Positions 53,142 through 62,100 of a stretch of DNA of 64,000 bases are shown here, piece by piece. Position 1 is the first letter of the stretch. Each line of letters starts with the position of its first letter. Below the pieces are notes generated by a model, which was given only the letters and a program-made list of their open reading frames with translations, ran no database searches and was not told the DNA's origin. Origin of the DNA: Acetivibrio alkalicellulosi (GTDB taxonomy: Bacteria; Bacillota; Clostridia; Acetivibrionales; Acetivibrionaceae); the NCBI GenBank assembly GCA_008125075.1, contig VLTH01000001.1:62001-126000 (forward strand). Direction: 5' to 3'. The position numbers and the translations under genes are program-made.

Positions 53142-53993
53142 ATGATTGAAGTAAAGAATGTTAATTTCAGCTACACAAAAAAACCTTTTATTCAAAATGT
53201 TTCATTTTCAGTTGAAAAAGGGGAAATACTAGGATTTCTTGGTCCCTCTGGAGCAGGTAAAAGTACGTTGCAGAAAATTCTGACAGGCTTGATTGTAACA
53301 TACGAGGGGAATGCTATTGTCAATGGAGTGGAAAGCCGAAAGCATGATAATAATTTTTATGAACATATAGGTGTAGACTTTGAATTTCCCAGCTTATATG
53401 AAAAGCTCACGGCACGTGAAAACCTGAATTATTTTCGTTCCCTATATAAAAAGAAAGGTTCCTCAGTAGATGAGTTGTTGAAAATGATTGGACTTAGCAA
53501 TGACGCGGATAAGAAGGTCTCTGCATTTTCAAAAGGAATGAAGTCCAGGCTAAACTTTATTAAAGCGTTATTACATAATCCAGACATTTTGTTTCTGGAT
53601 GAACCTACAAGTGGATTGGATCCAACCAATGCCAGAATTATGAAGGATATTATTTTGGAACAAAAGAAAGCCAGTAAAACTATTATTTTAACTACTCATA
53701 ATATGGAGGATGCATCAGAATTATGTGACAGGGTAGCTTTTATTGTAGATGGAAGGATAAAGGCATTGGATACTCCCCATAACCTGATTATGTCAAAAGG
53801 AGCGTCAAAAGTTGAATATTCCTACCTAAATGAAAACAATCTAGAGGAGAAGGCAGAATGCTTGCTCAGTGATCTAAAAAATGACAAAAAGCTGATACAC
53901 TTAATAAATACGGATAGGATTATCTCGATACATAGTAGTGAGCCAAATTTAAATGATATTTTTATGGATATAACAGGGAGGGTGCTATGTTAA
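53142..53993 (+). CDS. ABC transporter ATPase (ABC-2 exporter type)
   Basis: A 283-residue nucleotide-binding subunit. Walker A GPSGAGKST, signature FSKGMKSRLNFIKAL (SKGM rather than SGGQ, as is common in ABC-2 exporters), Walker B ILFLDEPTSGLDP, switch His in LTTHNMEDA. The C-terminal extension after residue 215 is typical of drug and bacteriocin exporters. GGGAGG lies 7 bases before the ATG. Its stop overlaps the next permease start by seven bases, so this ATPase works with the two small permeases that follow rather than with the FtsX pair. Confidence 0.92.
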   Translation: MIEVKNVNFSYTKKPFIQNVSFSVEKGEILGFLGPSGAGKSTLQKILTGLIVTYEGNAIVNGVESRKHDNNFYEHIGVDFEFPSLYEKLTARENLNYFRSLYKKKGSSVDELLKMIGLSNDADKKVSAFSKGMKSRLNFIKALLHNPDILFLDEPTSGLDPTNARIMKDIILEQKKASKTIILTTHNMEDASELCDRVAFIVDGRIKALDTPHNLIMSKGASKVEYSYLNENNLEEKAECLLSDLKNDKKLIHLINTDRIISIHSSEPNLNDIFMDITGRVLC

Positions 53994-54679
53994 CAGTTAG
54001 GTTATGGAATCTGATTGCTGGAGATGTAAAATTTCAGGTGAAATATGGATTTTATTTTATTTATGCAATTCTTGTTGCTGTTTATATATTTATTTTAAGC
54101 CTGATACCATCAGAATGGAAGGAAAGGGTGGCCGATGTCATGATATTTACGGATCCAGCGGCTATTGGTATGTTTATAATAGGTGCAGTGGTTTTATTTG
54201 ACAAAAGTCAACGAGTGTTAAATTCTTTGGCAGTTTCACCTGTAAAAGTGAATGAGTATCTGATTTCAAAATTAGTTTCTATTGGGGTACTTTCGTCATT
54301 TGTGGCATTGGTTATAGCGTTCGTTTCTCCAAAGGAAAACTACTTTACGCTATTCATTGGTACTTTTTTGGCGTCAGTGTTATTTACACTAATTGGTATG
54401 ATTGTGGCTACTAAAATACGAAGTATGAATCAGTTTATTATGGTTATTGTTCCTTTTGAAATTATTATTTTTTTGCCACCCATTTTGCATATAGCAGGAT
54501 ATCATAACTTTTTTTTATTACTGCATCCTGGAGTTGCAGTAATGAGCCTTATTCAAGGTAACTTATCAAACGTTTTTTTCAATTTAATTATTCTTATTTC
54601 TTGGATTTTACTTTTAAGTTTATTAGCTTGTAAAAGGGTAGAAACAATGTTTTGTAGTATTGGAGGGGGGAATTTATGA
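53987..54679 (+). CDS. ABC-2 type permease subunit
   Basis: A 230-residue membrane protein with about six helices, the pattern of the small permeases of ABC-2 drug exporters (fluoroquinolone-exporter-like style). The N-terminal soluble piece (LTVRLWNLIAGDVKFQVKYG) before the first helix is typical. It overlaps the ATPase gene by seven bases at the start and the next permease by four bases (ATGA) at the end, so all three are translationally coupled. The substrate is unknown. Confidence 0.85.
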   Translation: MLTVRLWNLIAGDVKFQVKYGFYFIYAILVAVYIFILSLIPSEWKERVADVMIFTDPAAIGMFIIGAVVLFDKSQRVLNSLAVSPVKVNEYLISKLVSIGVLSSFVALVIAFVSPKENYFTLFIGTFLASVLFTLIGMIVATKIRSMNQFIMVIVPFEIIIFLPPILHIAGYHNFFLLLHPGVAVMSLIQGNLSNVFFNLIILISWILLLSLLACKRVETMFCSIGGGNL

Positions 54680-55388
54680 AAGCGGTTCTTATGTCTTATC
54701 GACGAATGGTAAGAGAAACTTTTTCGGATATCATGCTTATTCCTGTAACCGTTGCACCGTTTTTGTGTGGAGTGGCCTTCCATTATGGAATACCTATAGT
54801 AGAGAAAATATTGGTAAATCAACTGAACAGACCTCATGTATTGGAACCGTACTACTTAATTTTTGATTTAGTTATGCTATGCTGGCGGCTATGCTGTTTT
54901 GTTTTGCTAGTGCTATGGTTACTTTAGGTGAAATGGATGATCATATTTCTATCTATATGTCCATAACTCCTCTTGGACGAAAAGGGTATTTGTATTCAAG
55001 GTTTGCCATTCCTACAGGAGTTGCCTTTCTTGTTACGGTGTTTGTACTAGCCATTTTTTCTGTTACAAATTTTACTTTACCAGCTTTACTATTATTATCT
55101 ATTATTGCTTCCTTGGTTGGGATGTTGGTTTCCTTTATGATTGTTGCACTGGCGTCAAATAGAGTAGAAGGAATGGCGGTCTGTAAAATTGCATCACTTA
55201 TTATGCTGGGAGCTTTTGTACCGTTCTTTATAGCTGAAAAAAGTCAATATATATTTACAATATTGCCCTCTTATTGGATGGCGAAATACATGTTAGAAAA
55301 TAAGGTTTCCTATGCTTTTCTTTCGCTCGCAATCTCATGCGTTTGGATTGTTTTGCTTTTTAACAAGTTTAAGAAGAAATTAAATTAA
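54676..55388 (+). pseudogene. Second ABC-2 permease subunit, split by a frameshift
   Basis: Two overlapping frames encode one ~235-residue permease. The first (54676-54927) gives MKAVLMSYRRMVRETFSDIM through YLIFDLVML, then degenerates into CWRLCCFVLL. The second frame carries MLAAMLFCFASAMVTLGEMD and the remaining helices to 55388. The switch falls at about 54870-54885, where GTTATGCTATGCTGG contains a repeated TATGC. A one-step shift there restores a continuous protein. It may be a true mutation, a recoding site, or a sequencing error. The start overlaps the previous permease by ATGA. Confidence 0.8.
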
Positions 55389-55440
55389 AAAAATCAGGAA
55401 CTGAATCAAATACTTTCAATAAAGAATAGTAAACAGAAAC

Positions 55441-55472
55441 AGGAGCAGAACTGCTTTAGTCTGCTCCTTTAC
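55441..55472 (+). terminator. Terminator of the transporter operon
   Basis: AGGAGCAGA (55441-55449) pairs with TCTGCTCCT (55460-55468), followed by TTACTATTG. It separates the transporter operon from the PKS promoter. Confidence 0.8.
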
Positions 55473-55803
55473 TATTGATAAAATCTAAAATGACTATAGT
55501 ATATATTATGAAATGAGTATACTAGTTACTTTTTTTAGTAAGAATACGATAAAAATAAGTCGTAAATTAGCTGTTATTAAAGGTTTTGTTTTTGTATACA
55601 AGTAAAATTAACTAAATTATAAAAAAAAGGTTGCAAATGTTGACAATGTAATATTGGTACTATATAATAGTCGTAAGAATATTAGGGGATAAAAGAACTT
55701 TTTAGCAAGAAAGATAAAAAAATACGAACAAAGATAAAGTGCCCAATTTAATTGATTATTGTTGCGGTTAGCTACATAATCATTATGAATAGGAGGTGCA
55801 CAT
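55473..55803. other. Upstream region of the polyketide cluster
   Basis: It holds the consensus promoter at 55640-55668 and about 130 bases of leader with AGGAGGTG before the ATG. No gene is seen. Confidence 0.6.
55640..55668 (+). promoter_or_regulatory. Sigma-A promoter of the PKS cluster
   Basis: Perfect TTGACA (55640-55645) and TATAAT (55663-55668), 17-base spacer. It would drive the AT-AT-ER gene and, with only a 57-base gap after it, the modular PKS too. Confidence 0.8.
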
Positions 55804-58800
55804 ATGAAAAAGAATGTATTTATGTTTAGTGGACAAGGTTCTCAGTACTATCACATGGCTAAAGTACTATATAGTCAAAACGTTGTCTTTAAAGAGTGGA
55901 TGGCAAACATCAATCACAAGTTATTTCAATTAACTGGTATTAATATTAGAGATAAAATATATGATGAAATGAAAACAATGTCAGATGCATTTGATCGATT
56001 ATTGTATACGCATCCAGCTATCTTCATGATTGAATACGCTCTTGCTCAAACTTTAATTGAGGCAGGAATTGAACCTAATTGTGTACTTGGTTCTAGTTTA
56101 GGAGAACTGGTAGCATTAACGTTGGCTGACTTTGTTGAACTTGATAAAATGTTGGAATTTATTATTTATCAGGCTCAGTGCATTGAAAGCAGCTGTGTAA
56201 CAGGAAGAATGTTGGCGGTTTTTGATGATGCTAGCATGTATAAGGAATCCATTATGTGTCAAAACTGCTGCCTGGTTTCTGAGAATTATGTGGGGCATTT
56301 TGTAGTTTCAGGGAGTCATAACGAAATAAAAATAGTTTCGGACTATTTAGACACAATGAATATAAGATATCAAATTTTATCTGTTGCGTATCCATTCCAC
56401 TCACCTCTTATAGACAATATGAAGAAGTATATAGAAGACTTTTCGATGCCTGTAAAGTATCCTTCTTCTAGAATTCGAGTGGTTTCATGTGCATTGGGGA
56501 CAGAAGTGAAAAGTGTAAATAATGAGTTATTTTGGAGAATAGCTAGAAATCCAATTCGGTTCAAGGAAGCAATTAATTATCTAGAAAGCTTGGAGCCACA
56601 CAATTACATTGATCTTGGTCCAGGTGGCACTTTATCTAATTTTTCAAAAAGAAATCTGAATAAAAATTCAAAATCTAATGTTTATTCAATCATAACTCCA
56701 TTTGGAACTGAAATTACTAATTTGGAAATTGTAAAGAACAAATGCAGTAACTCATCCAAAAATACTATATTAAGAGGAAAGAAGGAAATGAATGTGTTAG
56801 CGTATGTTTTTCCAGGACAAGGTTCTCAATGCAAAGGGATGGGAGGAGATTTATTTGATGAGTTTTATGATTTAACAGAAAAAGCAGATAAAATTCTGGG
56901 ATACTCAATTAAGGAACTATGCATGAATGATACAGAAAACCTATTAAATCAAACAAGCTATACCCAACCTGCACTGTACATAGTAGGAACATTGTCCTAT
57001 TTAAAAAAATTAAAGGAAACAGGAATCAAGCCAGACTTTGTTGCTGGCCACAGTTTAGGAGAATATGTGGCACTATTTGCTTCTGGTGTAGTTGATTTTG
57101 AAACTGGTCTAAAGCTAGTAAAAAAGAGAGGGCAATTAATGTTTCAGGCAACAGGTGGAGGAATGGCAGCGGTCATTGGAATGAGCGAGGAGAAGGTTTT
57201 TGAGGTATTACAGCAGCACCAATTAGACACGATCGATGTAGCAAACTATAATTCACCTTCCCAAATCGTTATATCTGGGCATAGGACAGACATAGAAGAG
57301 GCAAAGGAGCTATTTGAGGCAGAAGGTGCCAGATATATAATTTTAAAAGTTAGCGGTGCATTTCATTCTCGTTATATGCAAGAAGCAGCGGAAGAATTCG
57401 CTGAGTATCTGCATACATTTGTCTTTTCCAATATGGCCATTCCGGTTATTTCAAATGTAACAGCCAAACCATATAATGAAATAGCTATAAAACAAAATCT
57501 TATTCAACAGATTACACATTCTGTTAAATGGTCAGATACTATTCGGTATCTAATGGGAAAGGAACCAATAGACATTGTGCAGATAGGTCCAGGAAATGTA
57601 CTTGATGGGTTTACGAAAGCAATTAAGAGAGAAGCCGCACCCCTAATTGTAGAGGATGAGGAAAGAAACGAGAAAGAATCCAGTCAAGATAAAGAAGAAA
57701 ACAGAAAATCTGCTGCTGGTTTAGGAGATGCTTCATTTTGCTTGGATTATGGACTAAAGTATGCTTATGTTGCAGGAGGGATGTATAAAGGAGTAGCATC
57801 AAAGGAATTAGTGGTAAGAATGGGGAGAGCTGGATTTATGGCCTTTTTTGGATCAGGCGGCTTAAGCTATGATGCGATCGAGGAAGCAATTCAACTCATT
57901 CAAGGAGAATTAAATAATGGGGAATCTTTTGGGATGAATGTTCTTTATAATGCAAACAATCCTGAAAAGGAAGAAAAATTAGTCAATCTACTTCTGCAAT
58001 ATGGAGTAAACAAAATAGAAGCAGCCTCTTACATCAATATAACACCTGCACTCGTTCGATTTCGCCTTTATGGAATAAAAAGAGATGAGAAAGGAATAAT
58101 CTGTACAAAGAATAAAATAATTGCAAAGGTATCTAGACCCGAAGTTGCAGAACGATTCTTAGCGCCACCTCCTAGTCGTATTTTGGAAAAGCTTGTATCA
58201 GGGGGGCAAATAACTGAGAAAGAGGCAAATTTGGCAAAGAGGATACCAATGGCAGATGATATTTGTGTAGAAGCCGATTCGGGTGGGCACACTGATCAGG
58301 GCGTAGCGTACACGTTGGTGCCAGCTATGATTTGTTTAAGAGATGCTATGATGAGAGAGTATGGGTATTCAAAGAAAATTCGGATTGGAGCAGCGGGCGG
58401 TATCGGTACACCAGAAGCAGCAGCGGCAGCATTTATCTTAGGTGCAGAGTTTATTATGACTGGGTCCATTAATCAATGTACAGTAGAAGCGGGAACCAGT
58501 GACTCAGTAAAGGAAATCTTACAGCACATCAATGTTCAGGATATGGATTATGCGCCATCAGGAGATATGTTTGAGCTGGGAGCCAAGATTCAGGTATTAA
58601 GGAAGGGGACATTTTTTCCTGCAAGAGCAAAAAAACTGCATGATTTGTACTTGAATCACCAGTCGATAGAAGAGATTGATGGAGATATCAGAAAGCAATT
58701 GGAAAAGAGATATTTTAATAATCCATTAGAAACTATTTATGAGGAAGTAAAAAGGCATTATAGCATACAGGAGATTGAAAAGGCAGAAAAGAATCCAAAG

Positions 58801-59055
58801 CATAAAATGGCTCTGATATTCAAATGGTATTATGCATATGCAACAAAAATTGCACTTTTAGGAGATGAAGGGGATAAGGTAAACTATCAGGTGCCTTGTG
58901 GACCAGCGTTAGGAGCATTTAATCAGTGGATAAAGGGTACAGAATTGGAAAGCTGGAAAAACCGGCATGTTGATGAGATTGCAGAAAAAATAATGAAAGA
59001 GACAAGAGAGGTCATAGAATGCAGGCTGAAATCCATACTAGCAGAGTCCGTATAA
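55804..59055 (+). CDS. trans-AT PKS tailoring protein: acyl hydrolase-like AT, AT and PfaD enoyl reductase
   Basis: A three-domain protein, 1083 residues. Domain 1 (about 1-290) is acyltransferase-like, with GSSLGE (S98) and PFHS, but the Arg that binds the malonyl carboxylate, 25 residues after the Ser, is Gln (Q123). That is the mark of proofreading acyl hydrolases of trans-AT systems. Domain 2 (about 333-620) is a full malonyl-CoA:ACP transacylase with GHSLGE (S417), R442 and GAFHS. Domain 3 (about 655-1083) is a PfaD-type FMN enoyl reductase (GGLSYDAIEEAI, EADSGGHTDQG, GAAGGIGTPEAAAAAF, TGSINQ). The fusion order matches known discrete AT-AT-ER proteins of trans-AT polyketide pathways such as MmpC. 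It loads malonyl units, clears stalled intermediates and reduces enoyl groups in trans. It is followed after 57 bases by the modular PKS. Confidence 0.93.
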   Translation: MKKNVFMFSGQGSQYYHMAKVLYSQNVVFKEWMANINHKLFQLTGINIRDKIYDEMKTMSDAFDRLLYTHPAIFMIEYALAQTLIEAGIEPNCVLGSSLGELVALTLADFVELDKMLEFIIYQAQCIESSCVTGRMLAVFDDASMYKESIMCQNCCLVSENYVGHFVVSGSHNEIKIVSDYLDTMNIRYQILSVAYPFHSPLIDNMKKYIEDFSMPVKYPSSRIRVVSCALGTEVKSVNNELFWRIARNPIRFKEAINYLESLEPHNYIDLGPGGTLSNFSKRNLNKNSKSNVYSIITPFGTEITNLEIVKNKCSNSSKNTILRGKKEMNVLAYVFPGQGSQCKGMGGDLFDEFYDLTEKADKILGYSIKELCMNDTENLLNQTSYTQPALYIVGTLSYLKKLKETGIKPDFVAGHSLGEYVALFASGVVDFETGLKLVKKRGQLMFQATGGGMAAVIGMSEEKVFEVLQQHQLDTIDVANYNSPSQIVISGHRTDIEEAKELFEAEGARYIILKVSGAFHSRYMQEAAEEFAEYLHTFVFSNMAIPVISNVTAKPYNEIAIKQNLIQQITHSVKWSDTIRYLMGKEPIDIVQIGPGNVLDGFTKAIKREAAPLIVEDEERNEKESSQDKEENRKSAAGLGDASFCLDYGLKYAYVAGGMYKGVASKELVVRMGRAGFMAFFGSGGLSYDAIEEAIQLIQGELNNGESFGMNVLYNANNPEKEEKLVNLLLQYGVNKIEAASYINITPALVRFRLYGIKRDEKGIICTKNKIIAKVSRPEVAERFLAPPPSRILEKLVSGGQITEKEANLAKRIPMADDICVEADSGGHTDQGVAYTLVPAMICLRDAMMREYGYSKKIRIGAAGGIGTPEAAAAAFILGAEFIMTGSINQCTVEAGTSDSVKEILQHINVQDMDYAPSGDMFELGAKIQVLRKGTFFPARAKKLHDLYLNHQSIEEIDGDIRKQLEKRYFNNPLETIYEEVKRHYSIQEIEKAEKNPKHKMALIFKWYYAYATKIALLGDEGDKVNYQVPCGPALGAFNQWIKGTELESWKNRHVDEIAEKIMKETREVIECRLKSILAESV

Positions 59056-59112
59056 TGAAAGGGCAAGAATACGTTGCTTTGTAAATTTGGTGGATATGGC
59101 AGGGGGGAAAAA

Positions 59113-62100
59113 ATGATTTCAAAGGATTATATACTTAGAATGGTAAAAGAATACAAAATTAGCTCCGGAGAAGGTGCCAGAATTCTAAAAATGCTAACTC
59201 AGGGAAGAAAAATTGAAGAGAAAGATATTACTCAATTGTTATTATACTCCTGTGAGTATGAGAAAAAGGAACTCCATTATCAGAATCAGGAGCATGAAGA
59301 AAGTATAGTAATATTTGATGAAGATTCTATGTTGAAGAAAACATTGCAAAAACTCAACTCTTTTTCAAACTCGAATATGATGCTGGTGAATTTAGGAGAG
59401 AAGGAAAGTCTGGACAACTTCTTTTTAGAACTGAGGCAGAAAAAGATTGAACTGTCCTGTATTATATTTAACATTAAGTCAGAAAAATTTGGAGTCTTGT
59501 CAGGGGTATCAGGCTACGCAGCACTGGAGAAAGGCTTATTGTCCGTATTTGAAATAACTAAAGCCTTGTTTATGTCAGGATTAGATAGAAATGTACGTAT
59601 TTTCTTCTTGTACGAGAGCTCTGGTTTGGGTTCTGCACCACTATTTTCGGGTATGCAAGGATTTTTTAAAACCGCTTGTTTAGAGAATCAAAAGGTGGCA
59701 TATAAAACCATAGGATTAGAGCCATTTAATCCAGAGAAAATAGGAAAAATTCTAGAGGAAGAAATACAATTGGACATTTACAATGAAGATGTTTGCTATG
59801 TTGGGGATAAACGATATGTAAAGTCCATTAAACCTATAGAAAGAGAAAAAATATTAAAGAATAGTGTTTTAAAAAGCGGTGGAACTTATCTTTTGATTGG
59901 AGGAAATGGAGGGATTGGATTTGCAATTGCAAAATTTCTTGCAGAAAAATATAAAGCCAATCTTGTCATTTCAGGCAGGCGGGAACGAAGCCAATCAATT
60001 CAAGATAAAGTTACAGAGTTAGTTCAGTTGGGGGCACAAGTTGAATATGTAAGGGCTGATATTACCCAAAAGGAAAGTGCTACTTTGCTGGTTCAGCTTG
60101 CCAAAAGACGTTTTGGAAATATAAATGGTGTTTTTCAAATTGCAGGGGTTATAAAAGATAATTACATCATGAAAAAAAGTAAAAGCGAATGGAAAGAAGT
60201 AATATCACCTAAAGTTATGGGAACTTTACATATACATGAAGCACTGATAGATGAAAAAATAGATTTTCTTCTTCTGTTTTCCTCTATTGTTTCCGTGGTT
60301 GGAAACAATGGACAATGTGATTACGCTTATGCAAATAGTTTTTTGGATGAGTTTGCTTTTTATAGAGAGCAGCTTAGAAAGGCTGGAAGGTGTCAGGGAA
60401 AAACTATTTCTATTAACTGGCCATTGTGGAAAGATGGCGGCATGAAGGTACCAAAAGAGGTTGAGAAATATTTCAAATCTACATTAGGAATGGTTTCTAT
60501 TGAAAATGATATGGGAATCAGAGTTTTGGAGGATATCCTGAATATGGAGTCTGTGCAAACAGTTGCCGTTACTGGATTTCGTGAAAAGCTGAATAAGAGG
60601 CTGGGGATGATTTCAAAAGGGAAGGAGAAAGAGGGAGAAAAGAAGGAGCAAATAGGTGAAACAGATTTTCTAAATGAAATACACTGTTTTGTAAAAAGCA
60701 CCATTGGAACAATTCTGAAAGTTGAGATAGCTGATGTAGATGTGGAAGGGGCTTTTAGCGAATATGGATTTGAATCCATTACCTATACAGAATTAGCCAA
60801 TCTGGTTAATGAGGAATATGACATAGACTTAAATCCTACTATATTTTTTGAATATCCAGTAATAAAAGGCTTTGCTCAGTATATAGTAGATAATTATAGA
60901 GAAAAAATGAAAAAAAACTTCAGAACGAAGCTGATGGGAATTAGGGAATTAGGGAATTCGGCAGTAAGTGAAGAAGTTTTTTCTAGTTTCATCAAAAAAG
61001 TGGTAGTTCAAATTCTAAAAGTACGTGAAGAAGACATAGATATGGAAGGTACTTTTAATGAATATGGATTTGAATCCATCACCTATACAGAGCTTGTAAA
61101 TCGGATCAATGAGGAATACGCCATAGACTTAAATCCTACCGTTTTTTTTGAATATCCAGTCATAGGAGATTTCGTGAAGCACCTATTGAATCACTTTGAG
61201 TTAGAAATGAAAGGTTTTAGCAGGAGTGAAATGGTGAAGGATGACTATAAAGATAACGGATGGACGAAAGAAGGTGCTCTGGAGGAACAGATAGTTATAG
61301 TGGATGAAGTGGTGAAAGAGAAGGAAGAAACGATTTTAGTGGATGAAGTGGTGAAAGAGAAGGAAGAATCTGTACACATGATTTGTAAAGGAGAGAGGGA
61401 ACCAGTTGCGATAATAGGAATAAGTGGAAAAATGCCTGGATCCAACAGTCTGGAGGAATTTTGGAAGCATATTGAGAGGGGAGAAGATTTAGTACAAGAA
61501 ATTCCTGCAGAACGTTGGAACTGGAAAGAGTATTATGGAGATAAGCATGAGGCAAATAAATCCTATTCAAAATGGGGGGGGTTTATCCCCGATATTGACA
61601 AATTTGACGCAAGTTTTTTTCATATATCTGCTCATGAAGCATCTTTAATGGATCCTCAGCACAGGATGTTGTTACAGACAGTATGGGAAGCTGTGGAAGA
61701 TGCTGGATATAAAGCCTCTTGTTTTGCTGGAACGAATACAGGTGTTTTTGTAGGGATAGGTGTCAATGATTATGGGGATTTGATGTATCAAAATAATGTT
61801 GATATTGAGGCACATACTTCTACGGGAAATTATGTTTCAGCTGCAGCTAATCGGATTTCCTATGTGTTTGATTTACATGGGCCAAGTGAGCCAGTTGATA
61901 CGGCATGCTCCAGTTCTCTGGTCGCTATTCACAGAGCGGTTGAAAATATACAAAACCATAATTGCGATATGGCTATTGCGGGTGGTGTCAATGCATTGCT
62001 ATCTCCAAAAGCATATATTTCTTTTTCAAAAGCTGGTATGCTGTCACCAGATGGTAAATGTAAAACCTTTGATAAGAATGCCAATGGATATGTTCGCAGT

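Noticed and set aside
60393-61570. Minus-strand frames rich in Ser/Phe
   Set aside because: Antisense shadows of the PKS linker and ACP region.
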